A stretch of DNA of 64,000 nt from Falsiroseomonas ponticola (GTDB lineage Bacteria > Pseudomonadota > Alphaproteobacteria > Acetobacterales > Acetobacteraceae), in assembly GCF_016805305.1 (NCBI RefSeq), contig NZ_JAERQN010000003.1:248001-312000 (forward strand), given 5' to 3'. Under the pieces are notes generated by a model. That model worked only from the letters and a program-made list of their open reading frames with translations, had not been told where the DNA came from and did not search any database. Position numbers and translations under genes: made by a program. Shown piece by piece: positions 1 to 8,891 of the stretch (the first letter of the stretch is position 1; each line of letters begins with the position of its first letter).

Positions 1-2
1 TG

Positions 3-155
3 GATGCCGCGCTGGCCGGGCTGGACCAGGGGGAGGCGGTGACGCTGCCCGCCCTGCCGGACCTCGCGCAGTGGCAGGCCTTCCAGGCCGCGCGCGCCGC
101 GATGGGCCCGAACCTGTCGCTGAACCACGCGGCGGCGCGGTACCGGGCGGGCTGA
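3..155 (+). CDS. SDR-family oxidoreductase, C-terminal fragment
   Basis: Only the last 50 codons lie in the window; the 5' part is upstream of base 1. The frame ends at TGA 153-155. The tail reads through LDQGEAVTLPALPDLAQWQ and then ARAAMGPNLS, which resembles the C-terminal extension of a group of short-chain dehydrogenases of the DltE/SadH type. The Rossmann and catalytic motifs are not visible, so this rests on family resemblance of a short tail. A strong hairpin follows directly, which fits the end of a transcription unit. Confidence 0.5.
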   Translation, partial: DAALAGLDQGEAVTLPALPDLAQWQAFQAARAAMGPNLSLNHAAARYRAG

Positions 156-161
156 TACGAA

Positions 162-185
162 GAAGGGGGCCTTTCGGCCCCCTTC
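162..185. terminator. Bidirectional hairpin terminator
   Basis: Perfect 10-bp stem GAAGGGGGCC / GGCCCCCTTC with a TTTC loop. It lies between the end of the plus-strand SDR gene and the end of the minus-strand Tim44 gene (stop at 192), so it can serve both. The arms end in A/T-richer bases but there is no long T-run. Confidence 0.7.
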
Positions 186-191
186 GCTTGG

Positions 192-1169
192 TCAGCCCGT
201 CTGCTGGATGGCCGAGAGGCGCCAGGCCTCGCCCGGGAAGCGGACGAAGGTCCAGAGCTCCGTCGCCGTGCTCCGGTTCGTCGGATGGCCTTCCACCACC
301 GTGCCATCCGCCGCGCGGGTGACGTCGATGAGGGAGAAGCGCATCGCGACCGTCGCGTAGTGGCGGCCTTCCTCTTCCCAGGCCTCGCTCAGGTCGCCGG
401 CTTCCAGGCGCACGTCGCTGGTCGTGTTGGTCCAGCCGCGGGCGCGGAGGTCCGACAGGTCCTGCGCGAAGTAGTTGGTCATCTCCGGCGTGGAGAGCCG
501 GCGCAGCGCCTCCAGGTCCTGGCGGGACCAGGCGGCGTTCACGTCCAGCAGCGCCTGGCCGAACACCTCGAAATCCTGGGGCGCGACCTGGATCGGGCGG
601 CTGGCCACGGCGGCGGCGCCGCCGGCCATGGCGCCCATGCCCATGCCCGGGTTCATCGGGCGGCGGTCATCGCCGCCCATGTCCCGCGCCAGGCCCTGCG
701 GCCCCGCGGCCACGGCCGGGCGGCGGGCGCCGCGCACCAGGCGCATCACCAGGAAGACCAGGCCCGCGATCAGCGCCACCTGCAGCAGCAGGCCGATGAA
801 GCTGGCGAAGCCCGCCATGCCGCCGAACAGGCCGGAGCCCGAGAGCAGCCCGAACAGGCCGGCGCCGAGCAGGCCGCCCATCAGCCCCGCCATCAGCGGG
901 TTGCGGCTGAAGAAGCTGCCCTGCGCGGCCGGCGCGGCGGGACGCGCGGCGCTGGCGGCCGGGTTCGCCGCCGGGGCGGGCGCCTGCTGCGTGCGCTGCA
1001 TCTGCTGCGCGCCGCCGGGCGCGGTCTGGGTGCTGGGCGGCGCCTGGTAGGTGCGGCTGCCGCGGCTGCCCGAGGACGAACTGCCGCCAGGCCGCGCCTC
1101 GGCCAGGGCCGGGCCGAGGGCAAGGGCCACCACGGCAAGGGCGGTCATGACACGTGCGGTGCGTCGCAT
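192..1169 (-). CDS. Tim44-like domain membrane protein
   Basis: A 325-residue protein starting at the ATG at 1169, where a signal-like N-terminus (MRRTARVMTALAVVALALG) begins; the open frame extends further upstream but that part looks non-coding. After the signal comes a low-complexity Ser/Gly/Pro/Ala/Gln linker (about residues 25-85), then two closely spaced hydrophobic, glycine-rich segments (about 90-150), and a C-terminal Tim44/MbA-type domain (about 195-325). The family is anchored in the inner membrane with a soluble domain related to mitochondrial Tim44. The precise role in bacteria is unclear. It is convergent with the fragment before it and divergent from the next gene. Confidence 0.85.
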   Translation of the reverse strand: MRRTARVMTALAVVALALGPALAEARPGGSSSSGSRGSRTYQAPPSTQTAPGGAQQMQRTQQAPAPAANPAASAARPAAPAAQGSFFSRNPLMAGLMGGLLGAGLFGLLSGSGLFGGMAGFASFIGLLLQVALIAGLVFLVMRLVRGARRPAVAAGPQGLARDMGGDDRRPMNPGMGMGAMAGGAAAVASRPIQVAPQDFEVFGQALLDVNAAWSRQDLEALRRLSTPEMTNYFAQDLSDLRARGWTNTTSDVRLEAGDLSEAWEEEGRHYATVAMRFSLIDVTRAADGTVVEGHPTNRSTATELWTFVRFPGEAWRLSAIQQTG

Positions 1170-1303
1170 GGGGGGTGCGTATCCTCCGGGATTGGGTTTC
1201 CGATCGGTAATATAGGAAGGGTCCTGCCGAATTGCGAATGCCCCTTTTCTCGGGAGTTGTCGCGCGCCACCCTGTCGGCCTCGTAAGGACAGGGAAAGCA
1301 CTG

Positions 1304-2920
1304 ATGGCGCGTCGGACATGGATGCTGGGGGTGGCGGCCGCGGCGCTGCTGGCAGGGCAGGCGGTGGCCCAGACCGCGGCGCAGCCCGCCCAGGGGACGA
1401 CGCAGGGCCGGGTCTTCCGCATGGCCACCAGCGTCGATGCCGCGACGCTCGACCCCCACGCCACCAACGCGCTCTTCACCTTCCTCGTCGTCCACCAGGT
1501 CTATGAGGGCCTGACCCATCGCGGCGACGACCTGAAGGTGCAGCCGGGGCTCGCCACGCGCTGGGAACAGGTGGAGCCGACGCGCTGGCGCTTCCACCTG
1601 CGCGATGGCGTGCGCTTCGCGGGCGGGGAGGCCTTCGATTCGGACGACGTCGTCTTCAGCATCCAGCGCGCGCTGGCCCCCACCTCCAACTACGGCATCT
1701 TCGTCGATACGGTGGCGGAGGCCGTGGCGGTGGATCGCCTGACGGTGGACCTGATCACCCGCGTCCCCGACCCCGTCATCCCCGACAAGATGACGCGCGT
1801 GATGATGATGGATCGCGGCTGGTCGGAAACCCACCGCGCCACCCAGCCGCAGAACTTCGCGCGGCAGGAGGAGATGTTCACCGTCCGCAACGCCAACGGC
1901 ACCGGCCCCTTCGTGATCCGGTCGCGGGAAGCCGAGCAGCGCACCGTCATGGTCCGCAACCCCAATTGGTGGGGCACCGCCGCCGGCGTGGCGCCGCGCG
2001 GCAACGTCACGGAATACCACCACATCACCCTCACCTCCGACGCCACCCGCATGGCGGCGCTGCTGTCCGGCGAGGTGGACATGGTCCATGTCGTCCCGGT
2101 GCAGGACGTGGCGCGCATCCAGCGCGACCCGCGGCTGCGCATCCTGGAGGGGCAGGAGAACCGCACCGTCTGGCTCGGCATGCGCCAGGATGTGGAGGAG
2201 CTGGCCGGCAGCGACGTGCGCGGGCGCAACCCCTTCAAGGACCTCCGCGTCCGCCAGGCCGTGGCGCATGCGCTGGATCTCGATGCGCTCCGCCGCACCA
2301 CGCTGCGCGGCCAGGGCGTGCCCACGGGCAGCATGTGGACGCAGTTCGTCAATGGCTGGTCGCAGGAAGGCGATCGCCGCACGCCCTACGACCCCGCCCG
2401 GTCCCGCGCCCTGCTGGCGGAGGCCGGCTACCCGAACGGCTTCACCGTGCCCTTCGAATGCCCGGTCGGCACCTATGACGAGGCCTGCCAGGCCGTCGCC
2501 GGCATGCTGGCCCGCGTCGGCATCCGCGCGCAGCTGACCATCCATCCCAACGCCGTGTTCAGCCAGCGCATCCGGCGGCAGGAGCCGATGATGTTCGCCC
2601 TCTCCTGGGGCGTGCCGACCTTCGATGCCAGCTACACGCTGCGCGCCATCATGGCGTCCCGCTCCGTGGGCGGCGCCGCCACCTGGAATGGCGGCGGCTA
2701 CAGCAACCCGGCCTTCGACGCGCTGATCCCGCGCATCGATGCGGAAGGCAACCCCGATGCCCGCCGCGCCCTGATCCGGGAGGCGCATGCCATCCACAAC
2801 GCCGATCTCGGCCACATCCCGATGTACCACATGATGATCCCCTGGGCGCATCGCGCGGGCGTCGCGGTGACGCACCGCGCCGACAACCAGGTGCAGGTCA
2901 GGGAGATCCGGGTGGATTGA
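1304..2920 (+). CDS. ABC transporter substrate-binding protein, peptide/nickel type (SBP_bac_5)
   Basis: A 538-residue periplasmic receptor. The start at 1304 follows AAGGACAGGGAAAG and opens a signal peptide (MARRTWMLGVAAAALLAGQAVAQ). The mature part has the family hallmarks: the early VDAATLDPHATN segment, VHQVYEGLTHRG, the FHLRDGVRFAGGEAFDSDDVVFS motif region, and a late DLGHIPMYHM stretch. Members bind oligopeptides, nickel-chelates or glycosides and deliver them to DppBCDF-like ABC transporters. No permease or ATPase adjoins it, so it is an orphan receptor here. Its 3' end overlaps the 3' end of the minus-strand antitoxin-like gene by 23 bp. Confidence 0.9.
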   Translation: MARRTWMLGVAAAALLAGQAVAQTAAQPAQGTTQGRVFRMATSVDAATLDPHATNALFTFLVVHQVYEGLTHRGDDLKVQPGLATRWEQVEPTRWRFHLRDGVRFAGGEAFDSDDVVFSIQRALAPTSNYGIFVDTVAEAVAVDRLTVDLITRVPDPVIPDKMTRVMMMDRGWSETHRATQPQNFARQEEMFTVRNANGTGPFVIRSREAEQRTVMVRNPNWWGTAAGVAPRGNVTEYHHITLTSDATRMAALLSGEVDMVHVVPVQDVARIQRDPRLRILEGQENRTVWLGMRQDVEELAGSDVRGRNPFKDLRVRQAVAHALDLDALRRTTLRGQGVPTGSMWTQFVNGWSQEGDRRTPYDPARSRALLAEAGYPNGFTVPFECPVGTYDEACQAVAGMLARVGIRAQLTIHPNAVFSQRIRRQEPMMFALSWGVPTFDASYTLRAIMASRSVGGAATWNGGGYSNPAFDALIPRIDAEGNPDARRALIREAHAIHNADLGHIPMYHMMIPWAHRAGVAVTHRADNQVQVREIRVD

Positions 2921-3101
2921 GCGACGGCGCCTCGCGCCCCGTCTCCGGCCGCGGGGCCGGGGAGGGGTGCGGCGGCGCGAGGAGGGCCACGGCCTCCCCC
3001 CGCCGCGTGATCACCACCGTCTCCCCCTGCGCCACCAGGTCGAGCAGCAGGGCGAGGCGGGTCTCGGCCTCATAGGTCGTCACGCGCGTTTCTCGGGCCA
3101 T
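2898..3101 (-). CDS. Phd/YefM-family antitoxin-like protein (orphan)
   Basis: A 67-residue protein. The N-terminal half (ETRVTTYEAETRLALLLDLV, then QGETVVITRRGEAVALLAP) matches the Phd/YefM fold, in which a short ribbon/helix segment binds DNA and the disordered tail neutralises a toxin. The tail here is proline-rich. No PIN, Doc or RelE-type toxin gene is next to it, so it is either solitary or has lost its partner. It overlaps the preceding receptor gene tail-to-tail by 23 bp. Confidence 0.6.
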   Translation of the reverse strand: MARETRVTTYEAETRLALLLDLVAQGETVVITRRGEAVALLAPPHPSPAPRPETGREAPSLNPPGSP

Positions 3102-3179
3102 GGTGGGCGATGCCTCCGCCGCGCAGGCTAGACCATGCGGGGGAAAGGACTGTTTCGGTTCGTTTCGACGGCCTTCCCG

Positions 3180-3614
3180 TCAGGTTCCGGTACCGAACAG
3201 CAGCGCCACGCGATCCGTCAGCCCCATCCCATCCCACCGCGCGGCGCTGTCGCCGGGCAGGCGGCGCGCCACGCGGGCCTGCTGGGCCGGCGTCAGCTCC
3301 GACCAGAAGCGCGCCAGCCAGGGCTGCTGGCGCAGCAGCGCCTGGGTGCGGATGGCCGGGGCGGGGGCGGGGATGGGCTCCGGTTCCGGGAACCAGGGCG
3401 CGGGCTCGGCCTCCGGCGGCCGGATCGCCACCGGCTCGGGCTCCGGCGCGGGGGGCGGCTCCGGCGGCGGCGTGGGGGCGGGTGCGGGGGAGGGGCGGAA
3501 GCGCTGCGGTTCGAACACCCGGTCCAGCAGGTCGATCCGCCGCAACCGTTCATCGACGCCCTGCGCCGCCTCGCAGGCCGGCAGCAGGGCCAGCAACACC
3601 AGGGTCCACCGCAT
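3180..3614 (-). CDS. Proline-rich hypothetical protein, possible lipoprotein
   Basis: 144 residues. The N-terminus MRWTLVLLALLPACEAA is a signal sequence with a lipobox-like LPAC, so it may be a lipoprotein. Residues about 35-90 are a Pro/Glu/Ala repeat region (PAPEPEP-type), and the C-terminal third (LLRQQPWLARFWSELTPAQ onward) is a compact helical segment. I do not recognise a family. It follows pmbA on the same strand after about 50 bp and may be its transcriptional neighbour. Confidence 0.55.
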   Translation of the reverse strand: MRWTLVLLALLPACEAAQGVDERLRRIDLLDRVFEPQRFRPSPAPAPTPPPEPPPAPEPEPVAIRPPEAEPAPWFPEPEPIPAPAPAIRTQALLRQQPWLARFWSELTPAQQARVARRLPGDSAARWDGMGLTDRVALLFGTGT

Positions 3615-3666
3615 GCCCCCGCAACGGCCGCGCCGCGCGGGGGATGCCGCTATCGCGCGACGGTGA

Positions 3667-4998
3667 TCAGGCGCCCGCCAGCGTCAGCCCCTCGATCCGC
3701 AGCGTCGGCGCATCCGTGCCCCGCCGGAACACCAGGTCGTTCGCCGCCGTCAGATTGAGGAAGATGTCCTTCAGGTTGCCGGCGATGGTGATCTCGCTCA
3801 CCGGCTCCGCCAGCGCGCCGTCGCGGATCATGAAGCCGGCCGCGCCCCGGCTGTAGTCGCCCGTCACGCCGTTCACGCCCATGCCGATCAGGTCCGTGAC
3901 GTAGAGGCCTTCCTTGATGTCCGCCATCAGCGCCGCCGGCGTCAGGCTTCCCGCCTCCAGCCAGAGGTTGGAGGCCGCCGGCCCCGGCGGGCCGCCCGTA
4001 CCGCGGCTGGCATGGCCGGTCGATTCCAGGCCGAGCTGCCGGGCGCTGCGCCAATCCATGATGAAGGTGGTCAGCACCCCATCCTCGACGATCGCGCGCG
4101 GCGTGCCCGCCATGCCTTCCCCGTCGAAGGGGCGGGACCGCAGCCCGCGCCGCCGCAGCGGGTCGTCCTTCACCGTCAGGCCCTTCGCCAGCACCTGCGT
4201 GCCGACCCGCCCCGCCAGGAAGCTCGTCCCCCGCGCGACCGAGGCCCCGTTGATGGCCCCCAGCAGGTGCCCGAGGATGGAGGAGGACACGCGCGGGTCG
4301 AACACCACCGGCACCCGCGCCGTCTTCGCCCGCACCGGGTTCAGCCGCGCCAGCGCCCGCTCCGCCGCCCGTCGCCCGATCGCGACGGGGTCATCCAGGT
4401 CCTCCAGATGGACAACGGACGAAAAATCGTAGTCCCGCTCCATCGCCGTGCCGCTGCCCGCCAGCGCGGTGCAGGAGATGCCGTGGGAGGACCGCGCATA
4501 GGCCCCCGCGAAGCCCGCGCTGGTGGCCAGCGCCACCCGCACCCGGCCCCAGGAGGCATCGGCCCCCTCGCTGTTCGTCACGCCGGGGATGGCCAGCGCC
4601 GTCTCCTCCGCCGCCGCCGCGCGCGCGATCAGCTCCTCCGCGCTCGGCTCGCCGGGATCATCGAGGTCGAGCGGCCCCGCATCCCGCGGCGGGTCGAAGC
4701 GGTCGGCCAGGCCGCCGAAGGGATCCTCCGGCACCACCTTCGCCATCGCCACCGCCCGTTCCGCCAGCGCCGCGAAGCCCTTGGGGTCCGCGACGGTGGT
4801 GGAGACGATGGCCTGGCGCTTGCCCACGAAGACCCGGAGGCCGAGGTCGAAGCCCTCCGACCGTTCCAGCTGCTCGATCTTGCCGAGGCGGCGCGACACG
4901 CTGAGCGAGGCGTTCTGTACGTGCAGCGCATCCGCGCTGTCCGCGCCGGCGCGCTTCGCCGCGGCAACCAGATCGGCCAGGACCTCCAGGTTGTTCAT
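3667..4998 (-). CDS. pmbA: TldD/PmbA family protein (TldE)
   Basis: 443 residues, full length for the family. TldE pairs with TldD to form a cytosolic metallopeptidase that processes modified peptides and degrades CcdA-type antitoxins; the zinc HEXXH is in TldD, and none is seen here, as expected. Recognisable blocks include the YARSSHGISCTALAG region, VVFDPRVSSSILGHLLGAINGASVARG and the C-terminal DYSRGAAGFMIRDG / IAGNLKDIFLNL. Its ATG overlaps the stop of the upstream M16 gene as ATGA, which suggests translational coupling. No tldD lies in this window. Confidence 0.95.
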   Translation of the reverse strand: MNNLEVLADLVAAAKRAGADSADALHVQNASLSVSRRLGKIEQLERSEGFDLGLRVFVGKRQAIVSTTVADPKGFAALAERAVAMAKVVPEDPFGGLADRFDPPRDAGPLDLDDPGEPSAEELIARAAAAEETALAIPGVTNSEGADASWGRVRVALATSAGFAGAYARSSHGISCTALAGSGTAMERDYDFSSVVHLEDLDDPVAIGRRAAERALARLNPVRAKTARVPVVFDPRVSSSILGHLLGAINGASVARGTSFLAGRVGTQVLAKGLTVKDDPLRRRGLRSRPFDGEGMAGTPRAIVEDGVLTTFIMDWRSARQLGLESTGHASRGTGGPPGPAASNLWLEAGSLTPAALMADIKEGLYVTDLIGMGVNGVTGDYSRGAAGFMIRDGALAEPVSEITIAGNLKDIFLNLTAANDLVFRRGTDAPTLRIEGLTLAGA

Positions 4999-6272
4999 GC
5001 CGCCAGCCGCCCCATGATGTCCGACAGCCCCGGCACCTTGCTGGCCGGGCCGAGCGCCGTCAGCGTCGGCGCCGCGCGGAACATGCGCGCCGCCGCTTCC
5101 TGCACCTGCGCCACCGTCACCCCCGCGATCCGCGCCTTCGTCTCCTCCACCGGGATGATGCGGCCATGCACCTGCAGCTGCCGCGCCAGCTGTTCGCAGC
5201 GGCTGCCCGTGCTCTCCAGCGACATCAGCAGGCTCGCGCGAAGCTGCGCCTTGGCGCGGTTCAGCTCATCCTCCGTCACGTCGGTCTGCACCTTGAGCAG
5301 CTCCGCCAAGGTCACGGGCACCAGCTCCTCCGCCTGGTCCTCACCCGTGCCCGCATAGACCGCGAACAGCCCATGGTCCTGGAAGGGGGAGGCGAAGGAA
5401 TAGATGGAATAGACGAGGCCCCGCTTCTCCCGGATCTCCTGGAACAGCCGGGACGACATGCCGCCGCCCAGCAGCGTGGAGAGCAGCTGCGTCGCCGTGT
5501 GCAGCTTGTCGGTCGCGGAGACGCTCGGGAACCCCAGCACCAGATGCACCTGGTCGAGGTCGCGCTCCTCCCGGAACTCGCCGCCGGTGTAGCGGGAGGG
5601 CTCCATCGCGGCTTCCGCGGCCGTCGGCAGGTCGGCGAAGTGCATCTGCACCAGGTCGAGCAGCGCCTCATGCTCCAGCGCGCCGGCGGCGGCCACCACC
5701 ATGCGGCTCGGCCCGTAGTGCCGGCGCATATAGCCGGTCAGCGCCTCGCGCGTCATGGCGGAGACCGTCTCCTCCGTCCCCAGCACCGGCCGCCCCATCG
5801 CCTGCGCGGCATAGGCGGTGTACTGGAAATGGTCGAAGACGATGTCGTCCGGCGTGTCGTTCGCCTGGCCGATCTCCTGCAGGATCACGCCGCGCTCGCG
5901 CTCCAGCTCCTCCGGCACGAAGCTGGAATGGCTGAGGATGTCGCCCAGGATGTCGGCGGCCAGGCCCACATCCTCCTTCAGCACCTTGGCGTAGTAGGCG
6001 GTGTTCTCGCGGGAGGTGTAGGCGTTCAGGTGCCCGCCGACATTCTCGATCTCCCGCGCGATGGCCGCGGCATCCCGGCGCTCCGTGCCCTTGAAGGCCA
6101 TGTGCTCCAGGAAGTGGGAGACGCCGTTCTCCGGCGCCGCCTCATGCCGCGTGCCGGCATTGACATAGGCGCCGATGGAGACGGTCTCCACCCGCGGCAT
6201 GCGCTCCGACACCACGGTCAGGCCGTTCGGCAGCCGGGTCAGGCGGATGGCGTCGTTGGTCGCGTCAGACAT
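4995..6272 (-). CDS. M16 family zinc metallopeptidase (processing-peptidase-like)
   Basis: 425 residues with the inverted zinc motif HFLEH at 53-57, followed by the expected downstream RENTAYYAKVLKEDV helix. This is the one-domain-pair M16B type related to mitochondrial processing peptidase beta and bacterial PqqL/YmxG. The second half carries the R/Y glycine-rich region (GGGMSSRLFQEIREKRGLVYS) typical of MPP. It sits 50 bp downstream of thrC. The thrC-M16 pairing is common in alphaproteobacteria and supports the identification. It overlaps pmbA by 4 bp. Confidence 0.95.
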   Translation of the reverse strand: MSDATNDAIRLTRLPNGLTVVSERMPRVETVSIGAYVNAGTRHEAAPENGVSHFLEHMAFKGTERRDAAAIAREIENVGGHLNAYTSRENTAYYAKVLKEDVGLAADILGDILSHSSFVPEELERERGVILQEIGQANDTPDDIVFDHFQYTAYAAQAMGRPVLGTEETVSAMTREALTGYMRRHYGPSRMVVAAAGALEHEALLDLVQMHFADLPTAAEAAMEPSRYTGGEFREERDLDQVHLVLGFPSVSATDKLHTATQLLSTLLGGGMSSRLFQEIREKRGLVYSIYSFASPFQDHGLFAVYAGTGEDQAEELVPVTLAELLKVQTDVTEDELNRAKAQLRASLLMSLESTGSRCEQLARQLQVHGRIIPVEETKARIAGVTVAQVQEAAARMFRAAPTLTALGPASKVPGLSDIMGRLAA

Positions 6273-6322
6273 GGGTGTCGTTGTCCTTGCGCCCGGTGCT
6301 GGGCGATGCGTCGTGGAACGGC

Positions 6323-7726
6323 TCAGGCGGTGTTCCGGCGCGCATGGGCGCGCACGAAGGCCTCCACCTGGGCGAGGTCATTGGGCAGGCGCGTGAAACG
6401 CTCCGGCCGGTCATGGAGGTCCGCAAGCCGCGGCGGCAGCGGCGCCTCCACCCCCGTCGCCTGGCGCACCGCATCCGGGAATTTCGCGGGATGCGCGGTG
6501 GCGGCGACGATCACCGGGATGGCGGGGTCGCTGGGCGGCACATGCATCGCGGCGGCGATGCCGATCGCGGTATGCGGGTCCGCGAGATACCCCTGGCCGT
6601 GCAGCCGGGTGATTTCCTCGAGCGTCCCCGGATCATCCAGCGCGAAGCCGCGGAACACCTGGCAGGCGCTGCGCCACGCCGCATCGGGCACGGGCATCCG
6701 CCCCTCCGCCCGGAAGCGCCGCATCGTCTCCGCCGTCGCCTTCGCATCCCGCCCCAGCAGCTCGAACAGCAGCCGCTCGAAATTGGAGCTGACCTGGATG
6801 TCCATGGAAGGCGAGTGGGAGGGCTCCACCGCCCGCGCCGACATGTCGTTGCCCGTGATCCAGCGCACCAGGATGTCGTTGCGGTTGGACCCCACGATGA
6901 GCTGCGCGATCGGCAGCCCCATCCGCCGCGCCGCCCAGGCCGCCAGCACATTGCCGAAATTGCCCGTCGGCACCGCGAAGGCCACTTCCCGGTCCGGCGC
7001 CCCCAGCGCCAGCGCCGAGGCGACGTAATAGGGGATCTGCAGCGCGATCCGCGCCCAGTTGATGGAATTCACGGCGGACAGCCGCATCTCGCCGCGGAAA
7101 TCCGCATCGGCGAACATCGCCTTCACCAAATCCTGGCAATCGTCGAAGGACCCGTCCAGCGCGATATTGGCGACGTTGTCCGCCATCACCGTCGTCATCT
7201 GCCGGCGCTGCACCGCGCTGGTCCGACCCTCGGGATGCAGGATGACGATGTCGATCGCGCTGCGATCCCGGCAGGCCTCGATCGCCGCCGAACCCGTATC
7301 GCCGCTCGTCGCGCCGACGATCGTCACCCGCTCCCCGCGCCGGGTCAGCACATGGTCGAACAGCGGGCCCAGCGCCTGCATCGCCATGTCCTTGAAGGCG
7401 AGCGTCGGGCCGTGGAACAGCTCCAGCGCGAAGGTCCGATGGTCGATCTGCACCAGCGGCGCCACGGCCGGCGTGGAGAAGGAGGCATAGGCCCTCTCCA
7501 GCATCGGGCGCAGCGTGGCCTCGCTCGGCTGCCCGCCGGTGAACAGCGACAGGATGCGCGCCGCCAGCTGCGGATAAGGCAGGCCGCGCAGCGCACGCCA
7601 CTCGGCGCTGGTCAGCACCGGCCAGGTCTCGGGAACGAACAGGCCCCCATCCTCGGCCAGCCCGGCCAGGAGAACGCCTTCGAAGTCGCGGGGCGGAGCC
7701 TCGCCGCGGGTGGAGATGTAGCGCAT
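6323..7726 (-). CDS. thrC: Threonine synthase
   Basis: 467 residues, the length of the proteobacterial (class II) enzyme, which converts O-phospho-L-homoserine to threonine with PLP. The PLP lysine is K112 in HGPTLAFKDMAMQALG. The phosphate-binding loop is GATSGDTGSAAIEA and the N-terminal RYISTRGEAPPRDFEGVLLAGLAEDGGL is diagnostic. It is first in a minus-strand run with M16 and pmbA. Upstream of its start lies the 66-bp dispersed repeat. Confidence 0.97.
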   Translation of the reverse strand: MRYISTRGEAPPRDFEGVLLAGLAEDGGLFVPETWPVLTSAEWRALRGLPYPQLAARILSLFTGGQPSEATLRPMLERAYASFSTPAVAPLVQIDHRTFALELFHGPTLAFKDMAMQALGPLFDHVLTRRGERVTIVGATSGDTGSAAIEACRDRSAIDIVILHPEGRTSAVQRRQMTTVMADNVANIALDGSFDDCQDLVKAMFADADFRGEMRLSAVNSINWARIALQIPYYVASALALGAPDREVAFAVPTGNFGNVLAAWAARRMGLPIAQLIVGSNRNDILVRWITGNDMSARAVEPSHSPSMDIQVSSNFERLLFELLGRDAKATAETMRRFRAEGRMPVPDAAWRSACQVFRGFALDDPGTLEEITRLHGQGYLADPHTAIGIAAAMHVPPSDPAIPVIVAATAHPAKFPDAVRQATGVEAPLPPRLADLHDRPERFTRLPNDLAQVEAFVRAHARRNTA

Positions 7727-7781
7727 GACGGCGGAACCTAGTGCGCCGGGGGCGGCAGGGCGAGGGGAGGGGCGGGGAAAA

Positions 7782-7847
7782 CGGGGAGGGCGCTGCCCTC
7801 CCCGAACCCCACCCGCCAGGCCCGAGACGGGCCTGGACCGTCATCAG
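7782..7847. repeat. 66-bp dispersed intergenic repeat, copy A
   Basis: Two hairpins in tandem: GGGGAGGGC/GCCCTCCCC and AGGCCC-GAGAC-GGGCCT, joined by GAACCCCACCCGCC. The same 66 bp recurs at 57329-57394 with very few changes, two of which compensate each other in the second stem. It lies between the divergent thrC and Bug genes. Confidence 0.8.
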
Positions 7848-7918
7848 GTTGAAAACCCAGCAAAACCAGGCGGCACGCCCATTGCACCAGCCATGGCGAA
7901 ACCGCGGGAAAACACCCG

Positions 7919-8872
7919 ATGCGCGCGCTGCTTGCCCTGTTGCTGGTCATTCCGGGCCTGGCCCATGCCCAATCCGGGCCCGCCATCCGCATGATCGTCC
8001 CCTTCGCCCCCGGCGGCGCCAGCGACGTCACGGCAAGGATCGTGGCGCCACCCCTCTCGGCCGCCCTTGGACGGACCATCGTCGTGGAGAACCGCCCCGG
8101 CGCCGGCGGCATGCTGGGGGCGGAGGCGATGGCGAGGGCCGCGCCCGACGGCAACACCATCGGCATCTCCAACACCTCCCCCCACGGGATCGTGCCACTC
8201 GCCGCCGCCAACCCGCCCTATGACAGCGACCGGGATTTCACCCACATGGCCATGGTGGCGGAGACACCGACCGTCCTGCTGGTGCCGGCCGCCAGCCCCT
8301 ACCGGACGCTCGCCGATTTCCTGGCCGCCGCGAAATCCCGCGCCCAGGGCCTGAGCTTCGCCTCCACCGGCGTCGGCTCGCTCCAGCACCTGCAGGGGGA
8401 GATGCTGGGCAGCCTGACCGGGGCGCGGCTGGTCCATGTCCCCTACCGCGGCACCGGCCCCGCTTTGCAGGACCTGATCGGCGGCACGGTGGACAGCCTG
8501 CTGACGCCACTCGCCGGCACCACCGGCGCCATCACCGGCGGCCAGGCAAGGGCGCTGGCCGTCTCCTCCACGGACGCCTTCGCCCCTCTGCCGGGCGTGC
8601 CGACCTACGCCTCCCTCGGCTTCCCGGCCCTCTCCGCCACCAGCTGGACCGGCGTCTCCGGCCCCCGCGGCATGGACCCGGCCTTCGTCGCGCGGGTGAA
8701 CGCCGCGGTGGCGCGCATCGTGACGGAGGCCGACACCGTGCAGCGCCTGGAAGCCGCCGGCCTCTACCCGCCGGCGCGGGCGCTCTCGGCAGCGGAATTC
8801 CAGGCGGTGGTGGCGGATTTCGCGCGGGTCTGGGCGCCCGTGGTCAAGGCGGCGGGGGTGCAGCAGAATTGA
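7919..8872 (+). CDS. Bug/TctC-family tripartite tricarboxylate receptor
   Basis: 317 residues: a signal peptide (MRALLALLLVIPGLAHAQ) and then the Bug core with IRMIVPFAPGGASDVTARIV, the ENRPGAGGMLGAEAMARAAPDG block and the late LEAAGL segment. Bug proteins are periplasmic Venus-flytrap receptors for small carboxylates, normally feeding a TctAB carrier. No tctA/tctB is nearby, which is usual for the expanded Bug sets of Roseomonas and Burkholderiales. The ligand cannot be read from sequence. It is followed 19 bp later by an ester-cyclase-like gene, likely co-transcribed. Confidence 0.93.
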   Translation: MRALLALLLVIPGLAHAQSGPAIRMIVPFAPGGASDVTARIVAPPLSAALGRTIVVENRPGAGGMLGAEAMARAAPDGNTIGISNTSPHGIVPLAAANPPYDSDRDFTHMAMVAETPTVLLVPAASPYRTLADFLAAAKSRAQGLSFASTGVGSLQHLQGEMLGSLTGARLVHVPYRGTGPALQDLIGGTVDSLLTPLAGTTGAITGGQARALAVSSTDAFAPLPGVPTYASLGFPALSATSWTGVSGPRGMDPAFVARVNAAVARIVTEADTVQRLEAAGLYPPARALSAAEFQAVVADFARVWAPVVKAAGVQQN

Positions 8873-8891
8873 GCGGAGGAGCCCCGCCGCG

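Noticed and set aside
7726-7918. A possible small gene in the thrC-Bug gap
   Set aside because: Short frames here translate the 66-bp repeat and give similar peptides at 57.3 kb because the DNA is repeated; no RBS or domain.
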